Source: an uncultured Planctomycetota bacterium (lineage in GTDB: Bacteria; Planctomycetota; Phycisphaerae; Phycisphaerales; UBA5793). Taken from it: DNA of 37,674 bases. Where the stretch lies: contig CAADHA010000038.1 of assembly GCA_900696685.1 (NCBI GenBank), positions 1-37,674 on the forward strand. The letters run 5' to 3'. Shown here one piece after another: positions 21,747-31,689 of the stretch. A program made the position numbers and the translations under genes. How positions within the stretch are numbered: position 1 is the stretch's first letter; every line of letters starts with the position of its first letter. The notes under the pieces are model-generated. The model searched no databases and had not been told where the DNA came from. It saw nothing but the letters and a program-made list of their open reading frames with translations.

Positions 21747-23525
21747 TCAGGGCTGCTGAGGCGCGTTGAGCGCCTCCTCGACCGCGCCGCGCTGCTCCGA
21801 GGGCGCGCAGTCCGACAGGAACAGCCGCAGCCACGCGCGACGGCCGGGTTCGGCGGTTCGCGCCATCTCCACCAGTCGATCGACGTTGCCGTTGAGAAAA
21901 CCGTCGGCGTCCCGCCACATCGCATACATGGCTTGCCAGTTTGGAAGCGTGCCGCCGGGGTCTGGAAGGAAGGTACGCTGCTTTCGATTCCAGCGGTAGC
22001 GGATGGTCTCGCGGCGCGTCAGCAGTTCGCCGCCCCGCTGCGCCTCGCTCGCGCCTTGGAGTTGATCCCACGCATCCTTCCAGCCCGCGTCGAAGCGGCA
22101 GGTCAGTTCGTATTCGATCATCACATCGCCCGCGTCGGTGAAGACGCGCGGCGGCGCGGACGAGAGATCCCATTCCACCGCATAGTGCTGCCCTCCGCCA
22201 CGCGGGTTGCGGATATGCCCATCCGTCGGCGTATCCACGAGTCCGGCTTCGAGGCGGCCTCGCCGGATCGTCTGCCAGGTCTCGCCGTGGAAGGCGTAGG
22301 TGCCGTCTGAGCCCCCGGTGCCGAGTTCCGTGCGCACGACAATCCACGTGCGGCCGTCAGGGGTCTTCACACTCCTCGGCGTCGGCTCGCCGAAGATCAA
22401 CTGACTCACTTCGAAATAACCGAAGTAGCGGTATTCATCGCCGCGCCGCAGGTAGAGGAGCATCTGGTGGCCGACGCATCTTTCGGCGCGAAGTCGCAGA
22501 ATGCAGTCCTCGCCAGGCCTGCCGTCAATCTCCAGGTCGTACCGGCGAACCGTGATCGGACCGCCATCGACGTCGAAAGTCCAGGTGAGGAGCCGCGAAG
22601 GGATGCCAAGTTCACGCTGCACGAGCGCCACTTCATCGACGCTCTTCCAGTTGGTTCGACGCACGACTTCGTCCGGGTCGATTCCGCGCGGCCTGACGGT
22701 CGCCGCAGGGAGGATCGAAGCGAGATCCTGCGCCTTGAACGCCTCGAGGGCCGTCGGCACCGCGTAGAGAAAGAAGTCGGCATTGCTGCGCCGGGGAGGC
22801 GGCGAGTCGCACCCCGACGCACTCTCGATTGCGGCAATGACCTTCGCACGCGCCGCTTCGTTGAGAAAGTGCCTCGACGCCTTGATGCCCCACACCACGG
22901 TGCCGCGCTGATCGTGCGAGGGATCGGCCAGCAGTGCCGCAAACGCCTCAACTGCAGGACTCACATCCGGCGACTTGTCGAGCACGAGCATCGCCGCGTC
23001 CTTGCGGACCTTGGCCGTGTCAGCGGAGAGCGCCAGTTCGCTGCAGCGGGCGGTCAGCAGGCGCCACTGCCAATCCCATAGCGCCTGCCGCCGCACCCAG
23101 TTGATCTGGCTGTTACCGGAGATGCCCGTGATGCGCCGCTCGATCTCTTCCAACGGCCAGGTCTCTTCGGTGTGCGGGAGCGCGAGGATCAGCGCGGTCG
23201 CGGGAATCCAGTGCCGCCAGCGCCCGCCGGTCATCTCCTGCCAGAGGGCGACTGGGGCGCCGCTGCAGATGAGCAGTACACCGACCCACGCCCAGCCCCA
23301 GCGGCGGCGCGTGCGCTGCAACTGCCGCTCGCTCCGCCAGACGCGGCCGCACTCAGGACATCGCAAGCCTTCGGTGGCGCGCAGGTCATACCAGCAGCGC
23401 GAGAGGAAACGGCCGGGGCAGCGCCGCCGGCCCCGCGCCCGATCCCAGAAGAGCGCCCAGACAACCAGCACCAGACCGCCGACGGCGATAACAGAGCCGG
23501 CCATCCACCAGAGCCACTCCAGCAT
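21747..23525 (-). CDS. Membrane protein with N-terminal zinc-ribbon-like motif
   Basis: 592 residues from ATG 23525, preferred over GTG 23531 because GAGG is correctly spaced only for the ATG. A first membrane segment (~5-27) is followed by a cytoplasmic or lumenal Cys motif CPGRFLSRCWYDLRATEGLRCPECG (Cys36, 44, 56, 59), likely a zinc site, then a second membrane segment (~75-96). A large domain of ~490 residues follows, HEAT-like helical at first and beta-rich later; I do not recognise it. Similar CWYDLR...CPECGR proteins are common in planctomycetes and have no known role. Its stop codon abuts that of the UbiD gene within TGATCA. Confidence 0.72.
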   Translation of the reverse strand: MLEWLWWMAGSVIAVGGLVLVVWALFWDRARGRRRCPGRFLSRCWYDLRATEGLRCPECGRVWRSERQLQRTRRRWGWAWVGVLLICSGAPVALWQEMTGGRWRHWIPATALILALPHTEETWPLEEIERRITGISGNSQINWVRRQALWDWQWRLLTARCSELALSADTAKVRKDAAMLVLDKSPDVSPAVEAFAALLADPSHDQRGTVVWGIKASRHFLNEAARAKVIAAIESASGCDSPPPRRSNADFFLYAVPTALEAFKAQDLASILPAATVRPRGIDPDEVVRRTNWKSVDEVALVQRELGIPSRLLTWTFDVDGGPITVRRYDLEIDGRPGEDCILRLRAERCVGHQMLLYLRRGDEYRYFGYFEVSQLIFGEPTPRSVKTPDGRTWIVVRTELGTGGSDGTYAFHGETWQTIRRGRLEAGLVDTPTDGHIRNPRGGGQHYAVEWDLSSAPPRVFTDAGDVMIEYELTCRFDAGWKDAWDQLQGASEAQRGGELLTRRETIRYRWNRKQRTFLPDPGGTLPNWQAMYAMWRDADGFLNGNVDRLVEMARTAEPGRRAWLRLFLSDCAPSEQRGAVEEALNAPQQP

Positions 23526-23585
23526 CAACACATCCTCACGGACGAACCGGGTCGCCTTGCGGCGCCTTCTCGATCCCCTGACGAC

Positions 23586-25049
23586 TTACTGCACGACCTC
23601 CTCGAGAACGGTCGAGGTATTGCCCGCCTCGGCGGCCTGGAGCCAGACGGTGCGGCCGCGTGCGTTGACCGGGACGGTTCGCACCAGCGACGCCTCGCCG
23701 TTTCCGTTGGCCGTGGCGGCGCCGGCGAGCACCGGACTGGCCAGGTTCAGGTAGACGCCAAGCGGATTCACTCGCGTCCACGCCTCGCCAACGAGGCTGT
23801 AGATGAAGTAGACCCGGCCGCTGGGCGTGGCGCCCTGCACCGAGAGCGTCGTGCTCTGACCGCCGATGAGCGGCGTCGCAGAAAGATGCATGCGCTCGCC
23901 GCGGGCTTCGGAGGCGTCGAGGATGAACAGGCCGCGGTCGCGCGTGTTGACGACGACGGTTCCGGAGGGGAAGAACGGAAGCGCCGTCCACGCGCCGTAC
24001 TGGTAGCCCGGCGCATCGCTCTCCGGATAGGTGTCGAACCAGCCGACATGGGTCGGATCGATCGGATCAGACCGGGCGTCGAAGAGTTGGAAGCCGCTCG
24101 TGTAGTTCGCCTCGTAGATGAAGCCGTCCTTCCAGAAGAGATTGTGATCAGTGCTCGTGCGGCCGCTGGTGAACGAAGCCACGTGGCGGGGGTTGGTGAT
24201 GTCGGAGACGTCGATCACCAGAGTGCGCGTCGTCGGCGCGTAGCCGTTGAGTTCGTCTAGTTCATCGTCGAGGTAGAAGTAGCGGCGGTCGGCGCTGAGC
24301 CAGCCCTGGTGGGAGTAGTTCAGGCCCTCGTACACGAGCGAGCCGACGAGGAACATATTGCCCTTGTCGGTCATGTCGATGATGTCGAAGCGCCAGTAGC
24401 CGCTGGGGCAGAAGGCGATTTCGCGGCCGGCGTAGGGGCCTTCGTGATAGGTGACGACCTGGGCGTCATGGACGTGCCCGCCGGTCGGATTGATGTGCCC
24501 GGCGATGGTCGGAACGACGGGGTTGCTCAGATCGAGTGCGACAATCCCGCTGCCGTGGCTCGACGCGCACATGTACGCGAATCCGCTCTCCTCGTTGAGG
24601 GCGAAGTTGTGCGTGCGGTAGGGCCGCTCGTTGACCGTGGTGACGATGCCGTCATCAATGCGGTCGAGGTCGAAAACCTGGAGGTTGTAGTAGTCGCCGA
24701 TGCTGTAGGCATACCGGCCGAAGATCTTCATGTCGCCCGTCACGCTGAACAAATGCGGTTCAACATGCACGACCACGGGATGGACGGGATCGGTGATCTC
24801 GACGAAGGCGGTCTGCTCGTAGAGGCCGGCAATGACGTACTCGCGGCCGGAGGGGCTGATATAGGACCAGCAGTCGTTGCCGCCGGTCGCGTTCATCTGC
24901 TGGGGGGTGATCTGACGGTAGAGGCGGACGTTGTGGGCGTCATACTGGGCGGCGGCCGGTCCGGCAGAAGCCAGGACGCCCAGGGCGGCGACCAGAGAAG
25001 AGACGATTCCAGCGGCGGCGTGGCCGCGGCGACGGTAGGCATGGAGCAC
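23586..25049 (-). CDS. Choice-of-anchor B / LVIVD-repeat secreted protein
   Basis: 487 residues from GTG 25049, chosen for the strong AAGGAGG seven bases upstream and the signal peptide that follows (hydrophobic ~14-33, cleavage near AAAQ). Repeats of about 45 residues follow, e.g. CWSYISPSGREYVIAGL...TAFVEITDPVHPVVV, VFDLDRIDD, IVALDLSNPVVPTIAG and LVIDVSDITNPRHVASF. They form a beta-propeller typical of the choice-of-anchor B family. His residues recur (GGHVHDAQ, YSHQGW, STDHNLFW). After ~390 a C-terminal domain (SVQGATPSGRVYFIYSL, AGAATANGNGEASLVRTVP, VWLQAAEAG) resembles the module of two other secreted proteins in the window. Surface or extracellular; substrate unknown. Confidence 0.85.
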   Translation of the reverse strand: MLHAYRRRGHAAAGIVSSLVAALGVLASAGPAAAQYDAHNVRLYRQITPQQMNATGGNDCWSYISPSGREYVIAGLYEQTAFVEITDPVHPVVVHVEPHLFSVTGDMKIFGRYAYSIGDYYNLQVFDLDRIDDGIVTTVNERPYRTHNFALNEESGFAYMCASSHGSGIVALDLSNPVVPTIAGHINPTGGHVHDAQVVTYHEGPYAGREIAFCPSGYWRFDIIDMTDKGNMFLVGSLVYEGLNYSHQGWLSADRRYFYLDDELDELNGYAPTTRTLVIDVSDITNPRHVASFTSGRTSTDHNLFWKDGFIYEANYTSGFQLFDARSDPIDPTHVGWFDTYPESDAPGYQYGAWTALPFFPSGTVVVNTRDRGLFILDASEARGERMHLSATPLIGGQSTTLSVQGATPSGRVYFIYSLVGEAWTRVNPLGVYLNLASPVLAGAATANGNGEASLVRTVPVNARGRTVWLQAAEAGNTSTVLEEVVQ

Positions 25050-25239
25050 GTGGATTCCTCCTTGGTGAGTGGGCGGTGAGGGCGTTGACAAACCTGTCTC
25101 AACTCCGGGCTCAAGGCATAGTCTACACGATGTCAACCACCGCGCGACTCCAAATGATCCGACTTTTCCAAAAGAAGCCGCGTCCGGCCGGATCCGCTGG
25201 TGGCCGGCAGTCGCGCGGGGTACCATCTTTCCGACCGAC

Positions 25240-25313
25240 GGGCGCTTAGCTCAGTTGGCAAGAGCACTGCTTTTACACAGCAGGGGTCACTGGTTCGAGT
25301 CCAGTAGCGCCCA
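25240..25313 (+). tRNA. tRNA-Val (anticodon TAC)
   Basis: 74 bases folding into a standard cloverleaf. The acceptor stem is GGGCGCT/AGCGCCC. The D arm is GCTC...GAGC. The anticodon stem is CTGCT/AGCAG with loop TTTACAC, giving anticodon TAC. The T arm is ACTGG TTCGAGT CCAGT. The discriminator base is A. CCA is not encoded. It lies ~135 bp upstream of the acyl-CoA carboxylase gene on the same strand and 190 bp from the divergent LVIVD gene. Confidence 0.97.
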
Positions 25314-25447
25314 CTTTCCAGACCCGTGCGCCGACGCTGCTTTCTCGCGTCCTCAACCGAAGGCTACGATCAGAGCAGCAAGTTCAGCCGCTCCGACATG
25401 AGGTTGCGGCGAGTCGGAGGTCAGCCAGCAGGAGTTTGGTTCCGATC

Positions 25448-27094
<1,647 letters not shown>

Positions 27095-27177
27095 CGCGAA
27101 CGGGGCACGGGCCTGCCACCTCGGCGGCGCAGCGGCCGCGGCAACGAACGTTGACATACAGCCCCCACAGACATCCC

Positions 27178-30100
27178 ATGATCGCCTCCCAACCCGGCAC
27201 CAACCCGAAACGAACCACACGCCCCCGGCGCTGGCGACGCCGCCTGCGGCGTCTGCTTGTCGCACTCATCGCCCTTGTCTTGCTCATCCCCCTCGCCTGG
27301 CACACCTTGACGAGTTCGTGGTTCCTCGCGCCGCGCGTGGAATCGGCGCTCTCAAGACTCGTCGGCGGGCGCGTCACCGTCGGCTCGGCCGATCTCGACC
27401 TCGACGGGCGCCTGCAACTCACGGACGTGCGCCTGCTCGTGTCCGGCGCGCGCGGGCCCGCGGGCGAACTCCTCCATGTTCCCGATCTCACGATCAACCT
27501 CGATCGCGATGAACTTCTCGCGGGCCGGCTCTCGGCGCAGCAACTCATCATCGACGACGCCCTGCTTCGCCTGAGCGAAGACCTCGACACGGGGCGGTTC
27601 AACGTCGGCGGTCTGTCGCTCGGAGCCGCCGGGAGTGCCCCCCCACTGACCGCCTGGCCCCGAATTGAGTTGCGCACCGGCATCGTGCAGGTGGGCGAAC
27701 ACCGAGGCTCGACCTTCCGGCCCTCCGGCGAGATACGGGTCAACGGATCGCTGCGCCCCGAGACGCAGACCGGGACCACCGACTGGCACGAATTCGATCT
27801 TGAGGAGATACAAGCCACGCCCGCCGACGCCGCTACCTCCCCCGGATTGCGCCTCGCCGGGCGATTCAACCTCAAGACCGGCGAAGCCTCGTCGATCATC
27901 AGCGGCGTCTCATTCGCGCCGCGCAAGGCTGATCTGCTCCCCCGCGTCGCGCGCGAATGGTGGAAGATCATCGAGCCGAGCGGAACGCTCGAACCCATCG
28001 GCGTGCAGATCAGCCCCGGCGGACGCTATGAGATCGAGATCGCCATGGACGGGATCGACTGGTCCCTTCCGGTCCCCAGTTTCGATCCGCGTCGCGACAC
28101 GAGTCCGCCGCGCATGACCAGCGTGCGCGGCAGCGTCGTCATCCACGACGAGACCGTCGATCTCATCGGCCTGTCGGGAGAGATCGATTCCGTGCGCTAC
28201 AGCCTGACGGGGTCGTTCACTTCCGTCGATCGCTCTCCGGGATTCGATTTGACCTTCGACGTCGATCAGTTCGATTTGTCGCGCAACCTCAACGTGCTCA
28301 CCGCGCTGCCGGAGCGGGTGCGCCAGCTCGTGGACAATCAACTCGTGCAGTTGGGCGGCCCGTCGGGGCTGCTCACCGCCCGAATGCGCCTGTGGAGGGA
28401 GAGTCCGGAGAAGGCCCCAGCCGGCGACGGTGCGGAGGCGCCCGCGCGGACCGTGCATGCCTCGGGACGTGTCGAACTCGACAACGCCGAGGGAACCTAC
28501 CGCGAGTTTCCCTATCCGCTGACGCGGTTGCGCGGCTCCGTCGAGTTCAACGACGATGAGATTCGAATCATCGACCTGGCGGGGCGCGGACCCACCGGCG
28601 GGCAGATCTTCGTCTCGGGCCGAATCGCGCCGATGGGGCCTGACCCCAGCGTCGAGGTTGAGTTGTACGCCAACAGCGTGCCGATCGACGAGCATCTGCT
28701 CAAGGCGCTGGGCGAATCGCGCGGAGGCGCCGTCACCGAGTTCTTCAATCCCGACTGGATGAAGCGGCTGCACGGCGCCCGGCTCTTCCTGACCGCGGCG
28801 GATGTCGAAGGCATGGGCCGCGAAGTCATGTCGCTGATGCGCGAGCATCGTGAACTCACTGAACCGATGACGCACGACGAGGAGACCCGCGACCGCCTCG
28901 ACGCCATCTTCGCCCGGATGGAAGAGATCGAGCGCGACCTCGATCTTCCCGTCTTTGACCTTGGCGGGCGCATCAACATCCGCTCTTCGATCCGGCGCGA
29001 GGCCGGCCCGGATCAGCCGACGCGAGTCTCCAATCTCATCTCCCTCGCGGACCGCGGCCGGCCCCTGGGCCTGATCTACGAGGAGTTCCCTTATCCGGTA
29101 CATCTGGTCGCGGGCGAGATTCTCATCGACTATGACCGCATCGTCATCGTGAAGGACCTGGTGCTCGAGGGCGCCGCGGGCGGCCGGGCGATTCTCGGAG
29201 GCGAGGTGAAGCGCGTCCGCCGGCCGGTCCGCCGCGTCGAACCGGATCTTCACCTGCGCGCCGAAGCAATTCCCGTGAACGAACTGCTTCTCCGCGCGAT
29301 ACCCGGAAAAGATGCCGAACCGGCTCACGGAGCCGAGCAGGTGCGCGGCTCGCTCTCAAAGGCGGCGAGCGTTCTCGCCGGTCTACGGATCATCGGAGAG
29401 GCGAGCGCGGAAGGCCGTATCTTCACCGATGCGCAGGGGAAGGCGGATTTCGACATCGACGTCCACCTTGACGGGGGCAGGTCGCGGCCGCCGCACGACT
29501 CGCCGCGCTGGGAAAGGGCGCTCGCCTGGCGCTGGCCCGCCTCTCTGCCTCTGTCGAACGCTCAGTCGCACGTCACACTGCACCGCCGCAGCGTGGACAT
29601 CCATCGGTTCGCCGGCCTCAGCGGCGAACAGCAGTTCGAGTGCAGCGGGCGCGTCGGCTGGGGCGCCGGACCGGCTGACATCACCCTCGATGTGCAGGGC
29701 CGAGGCATCGATCTTCAACCGCACCTCATCGACCTCGCCGCCGCACTCGGCAGCGACGAAGGCATCGAGGAGATGCGGCGGTTCTGGACCACGTTTGAGC
29801 CGACGGGCCGGGGAGACTGCTCCGTTGCTTTCCGGCAGGTGGCCGGCGCCCCCCCCCACTTCGACCTCTTCCTGACCCCGGAGCGAGGCTCACTCATGCT
29901 CATGGGACATCGCGTTGCGGCGACGAACATGCAAGGATTGCTGCACGTCGGAGAGGGTCTGCTGCACTTTCGATCCCTTGCAGCCGATGCCTCCTGCGGC
30001 GGCGCTCCCGCCGGCCGAGTCTCCATGGACGGAACGCTGGGCCTGCGACCCGGCACGGCGTCCGACGTGCACGGCAGCATCGAATCAGGTCGATTCGAAT

Positions 30101-31590
30101 CGCCGGTCTTCGAGGATCTCGCGGCAGGTCTGTCGCGCCTGCTCTCGGCCGGCTCCGCCGAGACCGCGTCGCCGCGAGGTGCGTTCGACGCTTCCTTCCA
30201 CTACTCCCGCCCCGCGGACGGCCGGGATGCCGACTACCTCATCAACCTCCAGCCTCGGGAGATTGATCTCACCGTCCGCGGCGAACGCTTCGAGATGCGT
30301 CGCCTTGAAGGGGGGGCTTTCATCACTCCCACTACCTTCGAGATCAGCGGCCTCACCGGCGCGTACCAGGACGGCCTGATCCGTCTGCAGGGCACCGTCC
30401 AGCGCAACCTTCCGGTGAACGCCGATCTCCAACTGGGCGTCTCCGCCGACCGCCTCAGCGGCCGCGTCCGCGCCTTGCTGCCCCAGACCGTCAACCAACT
30501 CATCGACGCCATCGACCTCAAGGTCGGCCAGAGCGTCGAGTTGTCGGATGCCCGCATCAGGTACAGCCACGCGCCCGGCGGCGAGGCGGCGGAAGCCCCC
30601 GTCGAGTCGATCGACTTCGACGGCCTGCTGAGCGTCCGGGATGCATCCATGAACGTCTCGATTCCCATCACCGAACTCGACGGCTCACTGCATCTCTCGG
30701 CGCAGCGCCGCGCGAATGAACCCTGGCTTCACGGCCGCGTGGAGATGAACGTGCAGCGCATGCTCGTGCTCGGCCGGGAAGTGACGGACGTCCAGGCGGA
30801 CCTGGTCGCGGGCGATGAGCCGGGCCTGGTTGAGGTGGCGCGCCTCGTGGGCGAGTGCTACGGCGGCCGCCTCTGCGCGGAAGGGAGCGTCCGCGTGCCG
30901 TGGCGCGAGGAACCGGGCCGCTATGACCTGCGCCTGGCGCTGGCGCAGGTGGCAGTTGATCCGGTTCTGCGGCGCGTGGCGCCTCGCGCCGCTCCGCCGG
31001 CGGAAGGTGAAGGAGCCGATGCCCCCCCCCGACACCCGGAGGACGCGCGGCCCGGCGCCGAGGGCGGTTCCCCGCGCCCGGGACGCTTGAATGCCGCGCT
31101 CTCCGTCGCCGGTGAGTTCGGACGGCCCGGGTCCCGCTACGGGCGCGGCGAGATCCGCGTTTCGGGCGCGGAACTGTACGAAGTCCCTCTCGCCATGTGG
31201 GCGCTCCAACTGAGCGCCCTCACCCTCCCCGTCTCCACGAGTTTCCGGGAGGCCCACGTCGATTATTACATAGACGGAGATGAAGTAATCTTCGAGCGCC
31301 TCCGCCTTGACTCACCCGCAATGGCGCTCATCGGACGCGGCGTGCTCAACTACCGGTCGCAGGCGCTTGACATGCAGTTCAATACGGCTTCCAAGCTTCG
31401 CGCGCCCCTTCTCACGCCGCTCTGGGAGGCCGTCCGCGACCTCTTCATGACCATCCGCGTGACGGGCACACTGGAGAAACCGGAGGCGAACCTCCAGGCG
31501 CGCGAGGGATCGACGGTCCTGCGCCGCCGCCCGCACGTTGCGACCGATGAGGCAGGCGACCTTGTGATTGCGCCCGTACCCCTCGATTGA
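27178..31590 (+). CDS. Very large AsmA-like membrane-anchored protein
   Basis: About 1470 residues from ATG 27178; GTG 27091 overlaps the carboxylase stop (GTGA) and would add 29 residues. Neither start has a strong ribosome binding site. The N-terminus is a cytoplasmic basic patch and one membrane segment (RRLLVALIALVLLIPLAWH). Then comes an AsmA-type start (SRLVGGRVTVGSADLDLDGRLQLTDVRL...GELLHVPDLTINLDRDELL). A long series of beta-rich repeats fills the middle, and the C-terminus is AsmA-like (ALIGRGVLNYRSQALDMQFN, FMTIRVTGTLEKPEANLQAR). AsmA/TamB/YhdP-type proteins span the periplasm and move lipids or help outer-membrane assembly, so this is consistent with a Gram-negative envelope. Confidence 0.82.
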   Translation: MIASQPGTNPKRTTRPRRWRRRLRRLLVALIALVLLIPLAWHTLTSSWFLAPRVESALSRLVGGRVTVGSADLDLDGRLQLTDVRLLVSGARGPAGELLHVPDLTINLDRDELLAGRLSAQQLIIDDALLRLSEDLDTGRFNVGGLSLGAAGSAPPLTAWPRIELRTGIVQVGEHRGSTFRPSGEIRVNGSLRPETQTGTTDWHEFDLEEIQATPADAATSPGLRLAGRFNLKTGEASSIISGVSFAPRKADLLPRVAREWWKIIEPSGTLEPIGVQISPGGRYEIEIAMDGIDWSLPVPSFDPRRDTSPPRMTSVRGSVVIHDETVDLIGLSGEIDSVRYSLTGSFTSVDRSPGFDLTFDVDQFDLSRNLNVLTALPERVRQLVDNQLVQLGGPSGLLTARMRLWRESPEKAPAGDGAEAPARTVHASGRVELDNAEGTYREFPYPLTRLRGSVEFNDDEIRIIDLAGRGPTGGQIFVSGRIAPMGPDPSVEVELYANSVPIDEHLLKALGESRGGAVTEFFNPDWMKRLHGARLFLTAADVEGMGREVMSLMREHRELTEPMTHDEETRDRLDAIFARMEEIERDLDLPVFDLGGRINIRSSIRREAGPDQPTRVSNLISLADRGRPLGLIYEEFPYPVHLVAGEILIDYDRIVIVKDLVLEGAAGGRAILGGEVKRVRRPVRRVEPDLHLRAEAIPVNELLLRAIPGKDAEPAHGAEQVRGSLSKAASVLAGLRIIGEASAEGRIFTDAQGKADFDIDVHLDGGRSRPPHDSPRWERALAWRWPASLPLSNAQSHVTLHRRSVDIHRFAGLSGEQQFECSGRVGWGAGPADITLDVQGRGIDLQPHLIDLAAALGSDEGIEEMRRFWTTFEPTGRGDCSVAFRQVAGAPPHFDLFLTPERGSLMLMGHRVAATNMQGLLHVGEGLLHFRSLAADASCGGAPAGRVSMDGTLGLRPGTASDVHGSIESGRFESPVFEDLAAGLSRLLSAGSAETASPRGAFDASFHYSRPADGRDADYLINLQPREIDLTVRGERFEMRRLEGGAFITPTTFEISGLTGAYQDGLIRLQGTVQRNLPVNADLQLGVSADRLSGRVRALLPQTVNQLIDAIDLKVGQSVELSDARIRYSHAPGGEAAEAPVESIDFDGLLSVRDASMNVSIPITELDGSLHLSAQRRANEPWLHGRVEMNVQRMLVLGREVTDVQADLVAGDEPGLVEVARLVGECYGGRLCAEGSVRVPWREEPGRYDLRLALAQVAVDPVLRRVAPRAAPPAEGEGADAPPRHPEDARPGAEGGSPRPGRLNAALSVAGEFGRPGSRYGRGEIRVSGAELYEVPLAMWALQLSALTLPVSTSFREAHVDYYIDGDEVIFERLRLDSPAMALIGRGVLNYRSQALDMQFNTASKLRAPLLTPLWEAVRDLFMTIRVTGTLEKPEANLQAREGSTVLRRRPHVATDEAGDLVIAPVPLD

Positions 31591-31620
31591 ACCGTCCGGC
31601 TCGCGCCGCGAGGCAGAAAA

Positions 31621-31664
31621 GACGAGCCGCGCCGTTCTGCGGATGAGCGGGCGGCGCGGTCGTC
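31621..31664. terminator. Strong hairpin between convergent genes
   Basis: GACGAGCCGCGCCG at 31621-31634 pairs with CGGCGCGGTCGTC at 31652-31664, a 13-bp stem with one bulged G and a 17-base loop. It lies midway between the stop codons of the AsmA-like gene and the pseudopilin operon. No T run follows on either strand, so a bidirectional, factor-dependent terminator or mRNA 3'-end stabiliser is more likely than a classical intrinsic one. Confidence 0.55.
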
Positions 31665-31689
31665 TGACATGTGCGGGATACCAGGCGCT

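Noticed and set aside
25084..25137. GTTGACA and TGTCAAC as divergent promoter -35 elements
   Set aside because: The two hexamers point towards each other and neither has a -10 match at 16-18 bp. Kept only as a 7-base inverted repeat that may be chance.
27151..27179. TTGACA-like promoter before the AsmA-like gene
   Set aside because: The -35 match is perfect, but 17 bp downstream the sequence is TCCCAT, overlapping the start codon, so it is unlikely to drive this gene.
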